A DNA stretch of 64,000 nt from Rhodocytophaga rosea (GCF_010119975.1 NZ_CP048222.1:6982501-7046500), one strand, 5' to 3'; positions 1 through 9,243 are shown, counted from the first letter of the stretch. The notes: generated from the letters alone by a model not told the origin. Made by a program: numbers and translations.

Positions 1-764
1 TGGAAACAGCCTCTAAAGCTGGATTCCGTTCGGTAGAAATCTGGATGGATTCTTTCAATACCTATGTTGAAAAAGGGGGTACCATTGCCGATCTGAACAA
101 ACGCCTCAAAGACCTGGGCTTAAAGGTTGAAAACTGTATCGGATTTGCCCAGTGGATCGTAGATGATGAGGCAACCAGGCAAAAAGGCGTGGAGCAGCTG
201 AAAAAGGAGATGGATATGCTGGCCAGCATTGGCTGTTTCCGTACCGCAGCCCCACCCATGGGTGCTACCAAAGATCCCGGTCTTGACCTGAAAAGAGCCG
301 CAGAACGTTATAATACCATCCTGGAATTAAGCAAACAAACCGGTGTAGTCCCGCAACTCGAACTCTGGGGATTTTCTCAAAACCTCAACCGCTTGAGTGA
401 TGTTCTCTATGTAGCCACTGAGAGCGGACATTCTTCTGCCAGACTATTGCTGGATGTGTACCATATTTATAAAGGTGGTACAAGTTTGGATAGCCTGCAC
501 CTGGTAGGAAAAGCTGGTTTGGAAGTTTTCCACATTAATGATTATCCAGCCAATATTGCCCCTGAAAATATTTCCGATCCCGACCGTATTTATCCCGGCG
601 ATGGCGTAGCACCCATCCGCCAGATTTTGCAGCATGTCCGCCGGCCAGATAAGCCTGTGGTGCTTTCCTTTGAGGTATTCAACAAAACCTATTACAGCCA
701 GGATGCATTATTAGTGTGCAAAACTGCTCTTTCCAAGATGAAAGCCATCACACAGGGAGTGTAA
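1..764 (+). CDS. Sugar phosphate isomerase/epimerase, 5' truncated
   Basis: The frame is already open at the window edge: residues ETASKAGFRSVEIW precede the first Met at 45, so the true start lies outside. The protein is a xylose-isomerase-like TIM barrel (AP endonuclease 2 / IolE-type fold). Visible family marks are the strand VEIW, the acidic strand QLELWG, metal-ligand-like segments LLLDVYHIY and FHINDYP, a GDG loop after RIYP, and a late glutamate in LSFEVFN. Such enzymes isomerise or epimerise sugars or keto-inositols in the cytoplasm. The substrate cannot be told from the sequence, and the upstream neighbour is not visible. The stop is followed within 4 bp by a 7-bp tandem repeat array. 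Confidence 0.8.
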   Translation, partial: ETASKAGFRSVEIWMDSFNTYVEKGGTIADLNKRLKDLGLKVENCIGFAQWIVDDEATRQKGVEQLKKEMDMLASIGCFRTAAPPMGATKDPGLDLKRAAERYNTILELSKQTGVVPQLELWGFSQNLNRLSDVLYVATESGHSSARLLLDVYHIYKGGTSLDSLHLVGKAGLEVFHINDYPANIAPENISDPDRIYPGDGVAPIRQILQHVRRPDKPVVLSFEVFNKTYYSQDALLVCKTALSKMKAITQGV

Positions 765-767
765 AAT

Positions 768-913
768 AATTACGAATTACGAATTACGAATTACGAATTA
801 CGAATTACGAATTACGAATTACGAATTACGAATTACGAATTACGAATTACGAATTACGAATTACGAATTACGAATTACGAATTACGAATTACGAATTACG
901 AATTACGAATTAC
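768..913. repeat. 7-bp tandem repeat array AATTACG, about 21 copies
   Basis: Twenty perfect AATTACG units plus a final 6-bp partial unit occupy 146 bp directly after the isomerase stop codon. A second array of the same unit lies at 41260-41342. The two arrays are followed by related sequence (TTTAAAAG and then an AACCTGGATTT arm), so array and adjoining inverted repeat look like one composite element. The array has no interruptions, which suggests recent slippage expansion. Confidence 0.97.
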
Positions 914-1021
914 ATTCCTTTAAAAGCTTATTCGGGAACCTGGATTTACAGGAGTCAGGGATTGGCAGGATTTCATTTATCTTAATCCTGTTAATCTTCT
1001 AATCCGATACATCCCGGTTCC
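914..1021. repeat. Dispersed inverted-repeat element, copy 1
   Basis: The arm GGAACCTGGAT at 935-945 pairs with ATCCCGGTTCC at 1011-1021, with one mismatch. The interior carries AGGATT and TAATCCTG-like words. Related copies occupy 40366-40504 and 41343-41460, with the same outer arms and the same TTTAAAAG lead-in. The element fills the gap between two convergent genes and could act as a bidirectional hairpin; no function is established. Confidence 0.8.
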
Positions 1022-1027
1022 AGAGGA

Positions 1028-1882
1028 TTACGCCATAACTGCCAGCATATGGAAAATATGTTCGCCATATGTTTGTTTACCCTGGATTTGTACATAGGGA
1101 CGGGCTTGATCGGCTTTGAGTCCTTTGGTAAAAATCTGCCAGGCTTTTTCTTTGTCTAACAGGATTTCGCAAACTGGTGGAATAGTACAGGAAGTCAGTA
1201 ATTCCCAGGTTTCTCCATTGTGCCACAAGTACCAGCTTCCATTTCCACCGGAAACCGTAAACTGGATCACTTCATCTTTTTGTCCGGCAACAGAACGGTA
1301 ATGATAGGGGAGGGCACGCATGGAAGTATCCAGAAAAGGAAAATATAAAGGTGTCTGCAGTAATTCTGCTTCCTGACCAACAGCTAATCTGACCTGCTGC
1401 TGGTGATGCCATTTTTCGGTGTATTCCCTGGCAATATGAAACCAGTTGGGAGAAGTTTGCTCACCAGCCCAGCCTACAGAAAAAATCGCTTCTCCAAAAG
1501 GATCTAATGTTCTAGCATGTTCATAATAAGCGTTGGCAGTGAGGTCCAGCAAGCTAATCATGAGTTCCGGACTGATTCGTTTGGCGGCCTGTACCCAATC
1601 AGCATTTAACTTGTTCAGAAAGCCAACCAGATCCTGGTAGGAATGGATCTCACCCGGACTTACGCCAAAATAGTTATCCCTGGACATAGAAACGCCGCGG
1701 ATATTTCCGTCGAGCAGGTGGGCCGCAATATCTTTCACTTTCCAGAGGGGTGCAATGGTTTGTTTCTCCCAATCTTCTCTGCAAAGGGAACGTAATACTT
1801 CTGTAAGTTTACGGTCAATCACCGGAAATAAATCCAGGGTAAATATGGGGCCAGCTTTCTGCATAAATAATGGATCTATCAC
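1028..1882 (-). CDS. DinB / maleylpyruvate isomerase-like protein
   Basis: 284 residues. The N-terminal half matches the helical DinB-like maleylpyruvate isomerase N-terminal fold: WKVKDIAAHLLDGN carries the first expected metal histidine, and EYTEKWHHQQQVR carries the later histidines. The C-terminal half (after about residue 190) looks like an SCP2-type lid, ending in PYVQIQGKQTYGEHIFHMLAVMA. Members of this superfamily are thiol-dependent transferases or isomerases; the real substrate is unknown. The GTG start shares one base with the TAG stop of lysA (TAGTG at 1884-1880), which implies translational coupling. An ATG at 1864 is an alternative start. Confidence 0.75.
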   Translation of the reverse strand: MIDPLFMQKAGPIFTLDLFPVIDRKLTEVLRSLCREDWEKQTIAPLWKVKDIAAHLLDGNIRGVSMSRDNYFGVSPGEIHSYQDLVGFLNKLNADWVQAAKRISPELMISLLDLTANAYYEHARTLDPFGEAIFSVGWAGEQTSPNWFHIAREYTEKWHHQQQVRLAVGQEAELLQTPLYFPFLDTSMRALPYHYRSVAGQKDEVIQFTVSGGNGSWYLWHNGETWELLTSCTIPPVCEILLDKEKAWQIFTKGLKADQARPYVQIQGKQTYGEHIFHMLAVMA

Positions 1883-3120
1883 TAGCTTTCCCAGTCGGCA
1901 ACTACCTGGTTTTTGATCAGGTCTTCCAGTTCTTCCCGCTTGCGGATGAGTTTGGCCTGTCCTTTATATACCATTACTTCAGCCGGACGAAGGCGGGAAT
2001 TATAGTTGGAACTCATGCTGAACCCATAAGCTCCTGCATTTTTAATGGCAATAATATCACCCTCCCTGACTTCGTTCAATTCCCGGTTAGCACCCAGGGT
2101 GTCCGTTTCGCAGATATATCCCACCACCGTATATTCCTGCTGTGGGCCATCCGGGTTTGAAATATTCACTATGTCGTGATAAGCATCGTACATCATTGGA
2201 CGAATCAGGTGGTTCATGCCGGAATCAACCTGTACAAATACGGTGGTTGGCGCTTTTTTAACCACATTTGTTTTTACCAGAAGTAATCCTGCTTCACTCA
2301 CCAGAAATTTGCCTGGTTCAAACCAGATTTCCAGGTTTTTGCCATAACGTTCACAAAAAGCCAGAAAAGCATCTTTTAATTTCGCACCCAGTTCGTGAAT
2401 GTTCGTGGTATGATCCCCTTTTTTGTAAGCTACTTTAAAACCTCCGCCAAAATTTATAAACCGCAGATGCTTAAATTGCATAGCGGCATCAAACAAAATA
2501 GCCGCTGTTTGCAAAAATACATCTGCATCTTTCAGGTCGGAGCCGGTGTGAACATGCAAGCCTGCGATTTTGATCTGGTAGTTGTTTACAATTTCCAGAA
2601 TCTGGGAAAGCTGGGAAATGGAAATGCCAAATTTAGAATTAATATGTGCTACCTGGATTTTCGCATGTCCGCCAGCAACAATATGCGGATTCAGGCGCAG
2701 GCTGCAGGATAGTTTATCTGCATACAACTGGCCAAAGTGCTCAAGCATAGGCAGGTTGTCTATACCGATATTAATGCCTAGTTCAATGGCTTCCTGCATT
2801 TCCTGAAAAGAAACACCATTGGGGGTGAACATAATTTCTTCTGGCGCAAAACCGGCCATTAAACCAAGCCTGGCTTCCTGAATGGAAACTACATCGATTC
2901 CTACCTGCTGACTTTTCATCAGTTTTAATATCGAAATATTAGTTAGGGCTTTGGCCGCATATTTAAGCCGGAGCGGTAAGCCTGAAAAAGCCGTGCGCAG
3001 ACTTTGTATCTTTTCAAGGATTGCATCGGCATCATATATATATAGAGGGGTTCCAAATTCCTGGCAAATATCTTCAAGGTTAAGTCCCTGGATCTGGTAA
3101 TGGTGATTCACAAGTTGCAT
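1882..3120 (-). CDS. lysA: Diaminopimelate decarboxylase
   Basis: 412 residues, the normal length for the family. LysA removes CO2 from meso-diaminopimelate to give L-lysine, using PLP in the cytoplasm. The PLP lysine is K57 in YAAKAL; HVHTGSDL, GGGFKV and EPGKFLVSEAG bind the cofactor phosphate or the partner subunit. CETDTLG supplies the catalytic cysteine across the dimer, and AGAYGFSMSSNYNSR is the typical C-terminal block. The gene is the first of a two-gene unit with the overlapping DinB-like gene. pdxJ, which makes the cofactor, lies at 41 kb in a broken frame. Confidence 0.95.
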   Translation of the reverse strand: MQLVNHHYQIQGLNLEDICQEFGTPLYIYDADAILEKIQSLRTAFSGLPLRLKYAAKALTNISILKLMKSQQVGIDVVSIQEARLGLMAGFAPEEIMFTPNGVSFQEMQEAIELGINIGIDNLPMLEHFGQLYADKLSCSLRLNPHIVAGGHAKIQVAHINSKFGISISQLSQILEIVNNYQIKIAGLHVHTGSDLKDADVFLQTAAILFDAAMQFKHLRFINFGGGFKVAYKKGDHTTNIHELGAKLKDAFLAFCERYGKNLEIWFEPGKFLVSEAGLLLVKTNVVKKAPTTVFVQVDSGMNHLIRPMMYDAYHDIVNISNPDGPQQEYTVVGYICETDTLGANRELNEVREGDIIAIKNAGAYGFSMSSNYNSRLRPAEVMVYKGQAKLIRKREELEDLIKNQVVADWES

Positions 3121-3406
3121 GGATAAGAAATTTTGGCTGCAAAGATACAGGAAAGCGATTATTTTGGAATAAAATCAAGGATGTAGAAAAAAATATTTGT
3201 AGAATAATAACTGTATTTTTCTTATGTCTCTCTCAAAAAATAAAATTTTGCAAGGCCATATTTGATTTAGATGAAAAAGTTGTAAATTCATCTTCCCATT
3301 ACTATAAATAAGGTAAATGGATGCAAAATAGTAATCTTTCATTGTTCTTGCTATTCACTAAAACATCTTATTTATTGTACTATTTTTACAAATAATATAA
3401 ACAAAT

Positions 3407-4156
3407 ATGAAAGCGGCTCAATCTATGATACAAATCATTCCGTCTATTACGATCTACAAAGGCAAATGTGTTAAAATGGCTCCCGGTGATTTTGAAAATG
3501 CCGAGGTATTTGACAATGATCCTATAGAGCTGGCTCAATCCTTTGAGGATCATGGTATTAAAAGGCTTCAACTGGTTGACCTGGATGGAGCTAAACGGGG
3601 CAGGGTTGTAAATCATAATATACTTCGGATGATCACCAGTTATACCAACCTGGCGGTAGATTTTTCCGGGGGCATTCTTACGGATTCTGATGTGCGGATC
3701 GCTTTCGAAAATGGCGCCAAGTATATTACGGCGGATAATGTGGCGGCAAATGAGCGCAATTTCTTTGCTTCGTGGGTAGTGAGTTACGGACGTGAAAAAA
3801 TTGTACTGTCGGGTGATGCCAGGGACGGAAAAATTGTAACGCATGGATGGCAGAAAAAAACGGATATTGATCTGATGGAATTTCTCGGATACTTTGTAGA
3901 ACGGGGGATCAAATATGTAAAATGTACTGATCTGAACCAGGTAGGTCAAATGCAAGGCCCTGCCTTTGACCTCTATAAAAACATACTGGAAACCTATCCT
4001 GATATTTATTTACTGGCAAGCGGAGGGGTTCGTTCAATAGACGACATTATTAAACTGGAGGAAATCGGCGTACATGGGGTTATGTTCAGTACGGCTTATT
4101 ATCAGGGTAAAATCGACCTGAAAGACCTGGAAAAAATGATTGTGCAAGCGAGTTAA
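3407..4156 (+). CDS. HisA-like TIM barrel with altered catalytic site
   Basis: 249 residues, clearly of the HisA/HisF fold: LQLVDLDGAKRGRVVN, VDFSGGILTDSDV, TDLNQVGQMQGPAFDLY and LLASGGVRSIDDI are family blocks. HisA normally isomerises ProFAR to PRFAR in histidine synthesis using an N-terminal Asp in a PAIDL-type strand and a second Asp in the middle of the barrel. Here the first strand reads IPSITIYKGK, so Thr occupies the first Asp position, while GDARDG retains a middle Asp. No other his gene is nearby. It is therefore best called a HisA-like paralogue of unknown activity. A second Met at 3425 is an equally good start. A good terminator follows. Confidence 0.8.
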   Translation: MKAAQSMIQIIPSITIYKGKCVKMAPGDFENAEVFDNDPIELAQSFEDHGIKRLQLVDLDGAKRGRVVNHNILRMITSYTNLAVDFSGGILTDSDVRIAFENGAKYITADNVAANERNFFASWVVSYGREKIVLSGDARDGKIVTHGWQKKTDIDLMEFLGYFVERGIKYVKCTDLNQVGQMQGPAFDLYKNILETYPDIYLLASGGVRSIDDIIKLEEIGVHGVMFSTAYYQGKIDLKDLEKMIVQAS

Positions 4157-4189
4157 AGATATTTTAGTTTTTCATTGGGCTAAACTTTT

Positions 4190-4226
4190 AAACCCGTAGG
4201 TAATTCCACTTGCGGGTTTTGTTTTT
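4190..4226 (+). terminator. Rho-independent terminator after the HisA-like gene
   Basis: AAACCCG at 4190-4196 pairs perfectly with CGGGTTT at 4213-4219, followed by TGTTTTT. Confidence 0.8.
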
Positions 4227-4401
4227 CTCAGGAAACAGATTTTTGCTATACGACCAGTATATAGATGGGCATTATTTAACAATCCGTTTAGAACAAATTT
4301 ATAGGAGGATAGTTTAGCAAAAAAAGCCATGAAAAGCTAAATAAACAATTTGCCTGAGATTAGTTTAATTATAAAAAAACTTAGCTAAATTTAAATTCTT
4401 G

Positions 4402-4415
4402 TGTAAACGTGTACG
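4402..4415. promoter_or_regulatory. Possible LacI-type operator upstream of the MFS gene
   Basis: TGTAAACGTGTACG is an imperfect palindrome around a central CG (5 of 7 base pairs symmetric), resembling LacI-family sugar operators. It lies 34 bp before the sugar transporter start. No regulator gene is next to it, so this is a weak inference. Confidence 0.25.
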
Positions 4416-4448
4416 TGCTATTAACCCACCTGTGTAGAAGCCTTTTAT

Positions 4449-5834
4449 ATGACGACCACTAATGTAAGAAAACCTTCACTTAGCTTTTGGCAGATCTGGA
4501 ATATGAGTTTCGGATTCCTCGGGATTCAGTTCGGCCTTGGCTTACAAAATGCCAATATGAGCCGGATCTTTCAAACTTTAGGTGCCAATATTGACGATAT
4601 TCCTATCTTGTGGATAGCTGCCCCAACCACCGGACTTCTCATTCAGCCTATTATAGGATACATGAGTGACCGTACCTGGAACGGATTGGGCCGCAGAAGG
4701 CCCTATTTTCTGGCTGGTGCCATACTGGCTTCATTGGCATTGATTGTTATGCCTAATTCAAGTGTGCTTTGGGTCGCTGCTGGATTACTCTGGATTCTGG
4801 ATGCTTCTATCAATATTTCTATGGAACCTTTCCGGGCATTTGTAGCCGATATGCTTCCTTCTGAACAGCGAACTACTGGGTTTGCCATGCAGAGTTTCTT
4901 TATTGGTACTGGTGCAGTAGTAGCTTCTGCCTTGCCTTATGTGATGAATAACTGGTTTGGTGTGGCCAATACTGCCGCGGCAGGAGAGATTCCGCTTTCT
5001 GTGGAGTATTCTTTTTACCTGGGTGCTATTGCTTTTATTGGCGCCGTAATATGGACAGTTGTCAAAACAAAAGAATATCCGCCAGACCATTTTAGAGCCT
5101 TTCATGGTGAAGCGGCAGATGCGGAGCATACCTCTGGGGGGATTAGGGAAGTATTCGATGATTTTGTCCGGATGCCCAAAACCATGCAGCAACTGGCGGT
5201 GGTGCAGTTTTTTTCCTGGTTTGCGCTTTTTGCGATGTGGATCAATACTACGCCTGTGGTTACTGAATATACTTTTGGCTCTACCGATACTACTTCCAAA
5301 TTGTACAATGAAGGGGCCGACTGGGTAAATATTATGTTTGCCGTATATAATGGTGTGGCTGCCTTATGTGCATTTTTATTGCCGGTAATGGCCCGCCGGA
5401 CCAGCCGGAAAACGGTACACATCATCAGCCTGATTATGGGTGGCCTGGGACTAGCTTCCATATTCTTTGTGAGAAACCAGTATGCTTTAATTCTGTCGAT
5501 GGTAGGTGTGGGTGTCGCCTGGGCTAGCATACTTTCTATGCCCTATGCGATTCTGGCCGGAGCTTTACCGCCCAAGAAAATGGGGATGTACATGGGTATT
5601 TTCAACTTCTTTATTGTATTGCCGCAAATTGTAGCCGCCGGAATCCTGGGTTTTTTTATCCGGAATGTATTTAATGGTGAAGTGGGCTTTACTATGCTGC
5701 TAGGCGGAATTTCTATGGGAATTGCAGCGCTGATGGTGTTTTTTGTACGGGATGTGGATGATGTGGTGGCCACTGCGCCGGCAGAGTTCCGGGATACGAT
5801 CACTAAAGACCTAAAAGTGGAGCGCAGCAGTTGA
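4449..5834 (+). CDS. MFS sugar transporter, SLC45-like
   Basis: 461 residues with about twelve hydrophobic segments. The loop SDRTWNGLGRRRPYF after the second helix is typical of the SLC45 / plant-type disaccharide-proton symporter branch of the major facilitator superfamily. Such carriers import sucrose, maltose or similar oligosaccharides across the inner membrane with protons. A tail of about 30 charged residues follows the last helix. There is no adjacent glycosidase or phosphorylase to fix the substrate. The gene stands alone between two terminators with a 290-bp leader, so it is probably controlled on its own. Confidence 0.85.
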   Translation: MTTTNVRKPSLSFWQIWNMSFGFLGIQFGLGLQNANMSRIFQTLGANIDDIPILWIAAPTTGLLIQPIIGYMSDRTWNGLGRRRPYFLAGAILASLALIVMPNSSVLWVAAGLLWILDASINISMEPFRAFVADMLPSEQRTTGFAMQSFFIGTGAVVASALPYVMNNWFGVANTAAAGEIPLSVEYSFYLGAIAFIGAVIWTVVKTKEYPPDHFRAFHGEAADAEHTSGGIREVFDDFVRMPKTMQQLAVVQFFSWFALFAMWINTTPVVTEYTFGSTDTTSKLYNEGADWVNIMFAVYNGVAALCAFLLPVMARRTSRKTVHIISLIMGGLGLASIFFVRNQYALILSMVGVGVAWASILSMPYAILAGALPPKKMGMYMGIFNFFIVLPQIVAAGILGFFIRNVFNGEVGFTMLLGGISMGIAALMVFFVRDVDDVVATAPAEFRDTITKDLKVERSS

Positions 5835-5855
5835 TTTTAATTAGTATATATTTCA

Positions 5856-5899
5856 AAAACAAAATAGCGTTGGATATACAATTCAGCGCTACTTCGTTT
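5856..5899 (+). terminator. Probable terminator after the MFS gene
   Basis: TAGCGTTG at 5865-5872 pairs with CAGCGCTA at 5884-5891 (one G-T pair). It is flanked by AAAAC upstream and GTTTT downstream, which also pair. Confidence 0.5.
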
Positions 5900-5952
5900 T
5901 AAATACATCAAATTAGAGATGAAGCGTTAATCTTGTGGCAAAAAATCATCTT

Positions 5953-6675
5953 ATGAACCGGCTATCGCATTCAATAATCCTACTTTTATTGCTTACGGCA
6001 ACTGTAAAACCAGCACAAAGCCAGAGAATATTACCAGCACCAGTCAAAAAGTTAACGAGCCACAAGCCGGTTTATCTTAAAGACCGGGAAATGGTATATG
6101 CGGTGAAGCTTTACGGTAAAAAAGCAGAATTTGTAAAGCACGATACCCTAATTTTTAAATGTAACCTCAAAGACCGGCATCCGGAGGTTGGACAAACCGA
6201 ATGTATCTGGCGGAGAAAAGCAGATACTATGAAAGAATTTACCGGAGTTACAGAAAACGATACAACGGTATGGATTCATCCACCTCGATTTGAAGATTAC
6301 AGGGTTCTGGCATTCAGTCCTTTCCCCGTATTAAAATATCCGCTTAAAGCAGGTTCAACATGGAATTTTGACATAACGATAGGAGGGGACTGGGGAAGTA
6401 AAGATTTAATGGAGTGGAAAGGATTAAAAGAGTTTAAAGCGTTTTACAAACTTTTGGGAAAAGAAACACTTTCTACAAAATTAGGAAAACTCGAGTGTTA
6501 TAAAATCCTGGCCGAAGGAAGCAATGATTTTGGAAAAACACAGTTAGTGCTATTTTTTAACGAAAAATATGGCTTTGTACAACTGCATTACCAGAATATA
6601 AACCAGACTTCTATGCAGATTGAATTGATAGATGAAGTTTTTCTGAATCCTCTATTACAAGTAGGTAAAAAATAA
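5953..6675 (+). CDS. Secreted protein of unknown function
   Basis: 240 residues from the ATG at 5953. A GTG six codons earlier is possible, but the ATG places a clean signal peptide (MNRLSHSIILLLLLTATV, cleavage after AQSQ) at the start. The mature part is beta-rich and lysine-rich. The stretch LKYPLKAGSTWNFDITIGG is reminiscent of DUF3108-like periplasmic proteins, but I cannot assign the family. The following gene is on the other strand, so it is monocistronic. Confidence 0.7.
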   Translation: MNRLSHSIILLLLLTATVKPAQSQRILPAPVKKLTSHKPVYLKDREMVYAVKLYGKKAEFVKHDTLIFKCNLKDRHPEVGQTECIWRRKADTMKEFTGVTENDTTVWIHPPRFEDYRVLAFSPFPVLKYPLKAGSTWNFDITIGGDWGSKDLMEWKGLKEFKAFYKLLGKETLSTKLGKLECYKILAEGSNDFGKTQLVLFFNEKYGFVQLHYQNINQTSMQIELIDEVFLNPLLQVGKK

Positions 6676-6716
6676 ATATGAATCTAAAACCTTCATAGCT
6701 GACACAACAATTACTA

Positions 6717-7076
6717 TTATACAATAGGGGAAGCAGCCACATATACCCATGCTTCCCTTTCGGATTGAAGCACAACTTTTATTCTTCGGTATTCCCTTGG
6801 TTCATATCTATCTGCAGCTAATAGTTCCAGAGGTGTAAGAGTAAATACATGCCCCGGAATGGCATCTGCTTGATTTGTGGAAACAGTAGCTATCGGAAAA
6901 TATTCTTGTTCTGCCTTTGTATGAAAGGATTCATCCCGAATGATAATATTGGAAAGGGTGTAGCCTCCCAAAGTGTCCGCTGTGCCCTGTAAAACCCTTC
7001 CAAATATATCCAGTTGTACTTGTTCATATTGCAAGGTTCCATAGGAGAATAGGTATTCATTTATTTCTTCAGTCAT
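6717..7076 (-). CDS. Gamma-glutamylcyclotransferase-like protein (AIG2/GGCT fold)
   Basis: 119 residues. The N-terminal motif LFSYGTLQ is the YGTL substrate-binding loop of the GGCT-like fold, and the rest (GYTLSNI, GHVFTLTPLELLAADRYEPREYRRIKV, AWVYVA) follows AIG2-like proteins of this size. The acidic DRYEPREY segment contains the expected catalytic or ring-proximal glutamates. Relatives cyclise gamma-glutamyl amines or amino acids to 5-oxoproline; the substrate here is unknown. It is a single cytosolic gene in a minus-strand run. Confidence 0.8.
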   Translation of the reverse strand: MTEEINEYLFSYGTLQYEQVQLDIFGRVLQGTADTLGGYTLSNIIIRDESFHTKAEQEYFPIATVSTNQADAIPGHVFTLTPLELLAADRYEPREYRRIKVVLQSEREAWVYVAASPIV

Positions 7077-7221
7077 TTCTTTACTGGCAGCAAAAGGAGT
7101 AAGTCTTAAATGATAGAGACTACTGATTTTATTGTGATCAACTGGTAATTAGCTTTTGCTGCAATTTATCAGGAAATTACTGTTTCTTTTTTAACTAAAA
7201 CAGATCATACTATTATTTTTC

Positions 7222-7983
7222 TTAAATCTCCAGCAGGCTCCGCACTTTATCCGCATAACTCAGGCCGGAGGTAATTTTAGTCTGTGCTTTATCGTTGAGA
7301 AGCACCACATATCGGCCACTGAAGTATTTCTGGATTTCCTTAATATACAGCCGGTTGATGATCGTAGACCGGCTGGTCCTGATGAAATGAGGAGGCAGTT
7401 TTTCTTCCAGGGCAGCGAGGGTATAATCGATCAGGTACTTTTTGTTATCGCCAGTGTTGAGGTATACATATTTATCCTCCGCTTCAAAATGGGTGATTTC
7501 TTCCAGCCGGATCAGCAGAATTCTTTCGCCGGTTTTTACAGGAATGGAAATCAGGTCTTTTTTAGGCTTGAACTGCTCAATCAAATGTAAGAGCTTCCTA
7601 TTATATTCGGTAGTATGGCTGTACATTTTGCCTAGTTTTTGAATAGTCAGTTGCAGCCTTTCTTTTTCAACAGGTTTCAGGAGATAATCAATGGCATTTT
7701 CCTCAAAAGCACGGATGGCATAAGCTTCAAAAGCGGTAGCAAATACTACAACCGGAATGTGGCTCAGCCTGGAAAGCATTTCAAAACCGTTCAGTACCGG
7801 CATTTCAATATCCAGAAAGATCAGGTCGGGTTTGAGCAGTTCAATGACTTGCAAGCCATCTGCCCCATTATAGGCTTCTCCAATAATTTCTATGTTATCT
7901 TCATGTTCGCTGAGCAAGCGGGCTAATCGTTTAACAGCCAGTTTTTCGTCATCTATCAGTAAGGTTCTGTAGGGAGGAGTCAT
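7222..7983 (-). CDS. LytTR-type response regulator
   Basis: 253 residues. The receiver domain (about 5-120) has the acidic pocket IDDE, the phosphoacceptor Asp in DLIFLDIEMP, and LLKPV with the conserved Lys. The C-terminal LytTR DNA-binding domain (about 145-253) shows HFEAEDKYVYL, FIRTSRSTIINRLYI and the final FSGRYVVLLND. It lies 62 bp downstream of a LytS-type kinase gene on the same strand and should be its partner. LytTR regulators bind paired direct repeats upstream of targets; I did not identify a site. Confidence 0.93.
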   Translation of the reverse strand: MTPPYRTLLIDDEKLAVKRLARLLSEHEDNIEIIGEAYNGADGLQVIELLKPDLIFLDIEMPVLNGFEMLSRLSHIPVVVFATAFEAYAIRAFEENAIDYLLKPVEKERLQLTIQKLGKMYSHTTEYNRKLLHLIEQFKPKKDLISIPVKTGERILLIRLEEITHFEAEDKYVYLNTGDNKKYLIDYTLAALEEKLPPHFIRTSRSTIINRLYIKEIQKYFSGRYVVLLNDKAQTKITSGLSYADKVRSLLEI

Positions 7984-8045
7984 AGAAAAGGTTAGTTGGA
8001 GGAAGTTAGCTGAATGTTTACAATACTTGAGTAGAATGACTATCG

Positions 8046-9164
8046 TTAGTTATTTTTAACAGGGACACTTTCCAGTTGAGCAGTTTCCGGAGAAAGAGCG
8101 GGTTGATACTTCAGGGTAATTTTTAAGTGTTTGTATGCTCCGTTTATAATTTCCATTCTGGCATCTTCGCCGCAAAGCATGCGCAGTTTGTCGCTGGTGC
8201 TTTGTAAGCCATAGCTGGTAGTTAACTGCTGCGGAAAAGCCGGTCCATTGTCATGAATAATAATCTGAACGTATTCCCCTTGCCTGGAAATAATAATTTC
8301 AATTTTACCCTGCTGGGCAACTTTTGAAATGCCATGTTTGATTGCATTTTCTGCCAGTGGCTGTAATAAGAAGCGGGGAATCAAACTATTTTGTACGTTC
8401 TCATCTGTAAACCGGATCTCATAATTCAGCCGCTCGTCAAAACGCACTTTTTCCACCTCCAGATAGGTGGTAACCATGGCTATTTCTTCACCCATCGTAT
8501 GAAAATACTGGTGTTGAACACTAGTGCTGTAGCGGAAAAACTTCGACAAAAGCATCACCATTTGCTCTGCCCGTTCGGGGTCGATATGGACCAGGCTGGC
8601 AATGGAATTGAGTGAATTATACAGGAAATGCGGATTGATCTTCGCTTGTAGAGCTTCCAGTTCGGCTTTGGTTTTTAGTTCCTTCAACTGCAAAAGCTGG
8701 TATTCCTGTTCGGTGATCTTGCGGGTACGGTTTTGTTCCCGGTCGAAGAAATACATCATCAGGCTACCCACCATCAGGGGATGCAATGAATACAAATAGC
8801 GCATTCCTTCCGGCGAAGGATCAATATTTCCATCAATGTTTCTAGAGGAAATAATAACAACAAATAGCACATAATTGAGCCCGAAGTTCAGAAACAGCAT
8901 ACTTAGATTCAGCCAGAGATACTTCCAGAAGGGATGTTGCAGGTTTTTAAACCAGGTTCTGAACACTACCACAGCAATCATTACTACGAGTCCATTGCCA
9001 AAGGCCGACAGCCATGCCATCAGGTAGGTTTTTCCCTTCCCGCCAAAGTCATAAATGATTACACTGCTTAAATGTGTAAAGCCAGACAAAGCAAGCACGA
9101 GTAAAGAAGCAAAAATGTACTGAAGTAATAGCCCAGGCGTTTTATGGATAAAAGGTAGCTTCAT
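8046..9164 (-). CDS. LytS-type sensor histidine kinase
   Basis: 372 residues. About four transmembrane helices fill residues 10-150. A short coiled linker leads to the His_kinase domain with the phosphoacceptor histidine in INPHFLYNSLNS, followed by a GHKL ATPase domain (PLAENAIKHGI as the N box, HDNGPAF as the G1 box). This is the kinase partner of the LytTR regulator just downstream. The membrane part has no recognisable ligand-binding loop, so the signal is unknown. Confidence 0.92.
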   Translation of the reverse strand: MKLPFIHKTPGLLLQYIFASLLVLALSGFTHLSSVIIYDFGGKGKTYLMAWLSAFGNGLVVMIAVVVFRTWFKNLQHPFWKYLWLNLSMLFLNFGLNYVLFVVIISSRNIDGNIDPSPEGMRYLYSLHPLMVGSLMMYFFDREQNRTRKITEQEYQLLQLKELKTKAELEALQAKINPHFLYNSLNSIASLVHIDPERAEQMVMLLSKFFRYSTSVQHQYFHTMGEEIAMVTTYLEVEKVRFDERLNYEIRFTDENVQNSLIPRFLLQPLAENAIKHGISKVAQQGKIEIIISRQGEYVQIIIHDNGPAFPQQLTTSYGLQSTSDKLRMLCGEDARMEIINGAYKHLKITLKYQPALSPETAQLESVPVKNN

Positions 9165-9243
9165 GTGTAATACAGGCTTTTATTCAGTTAAGTTAATCAT
9201 TTTACTGCTATTTCTGCCGAAAGCTCACCATCAGATTAGCTGA

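Noticed and set aside
3121-3406. Lysine riboswitch or attenuator near lysA
   Set aside because: The spacer is very AT-rich and shows no multi-stem pattern or terminator before the lysA start.
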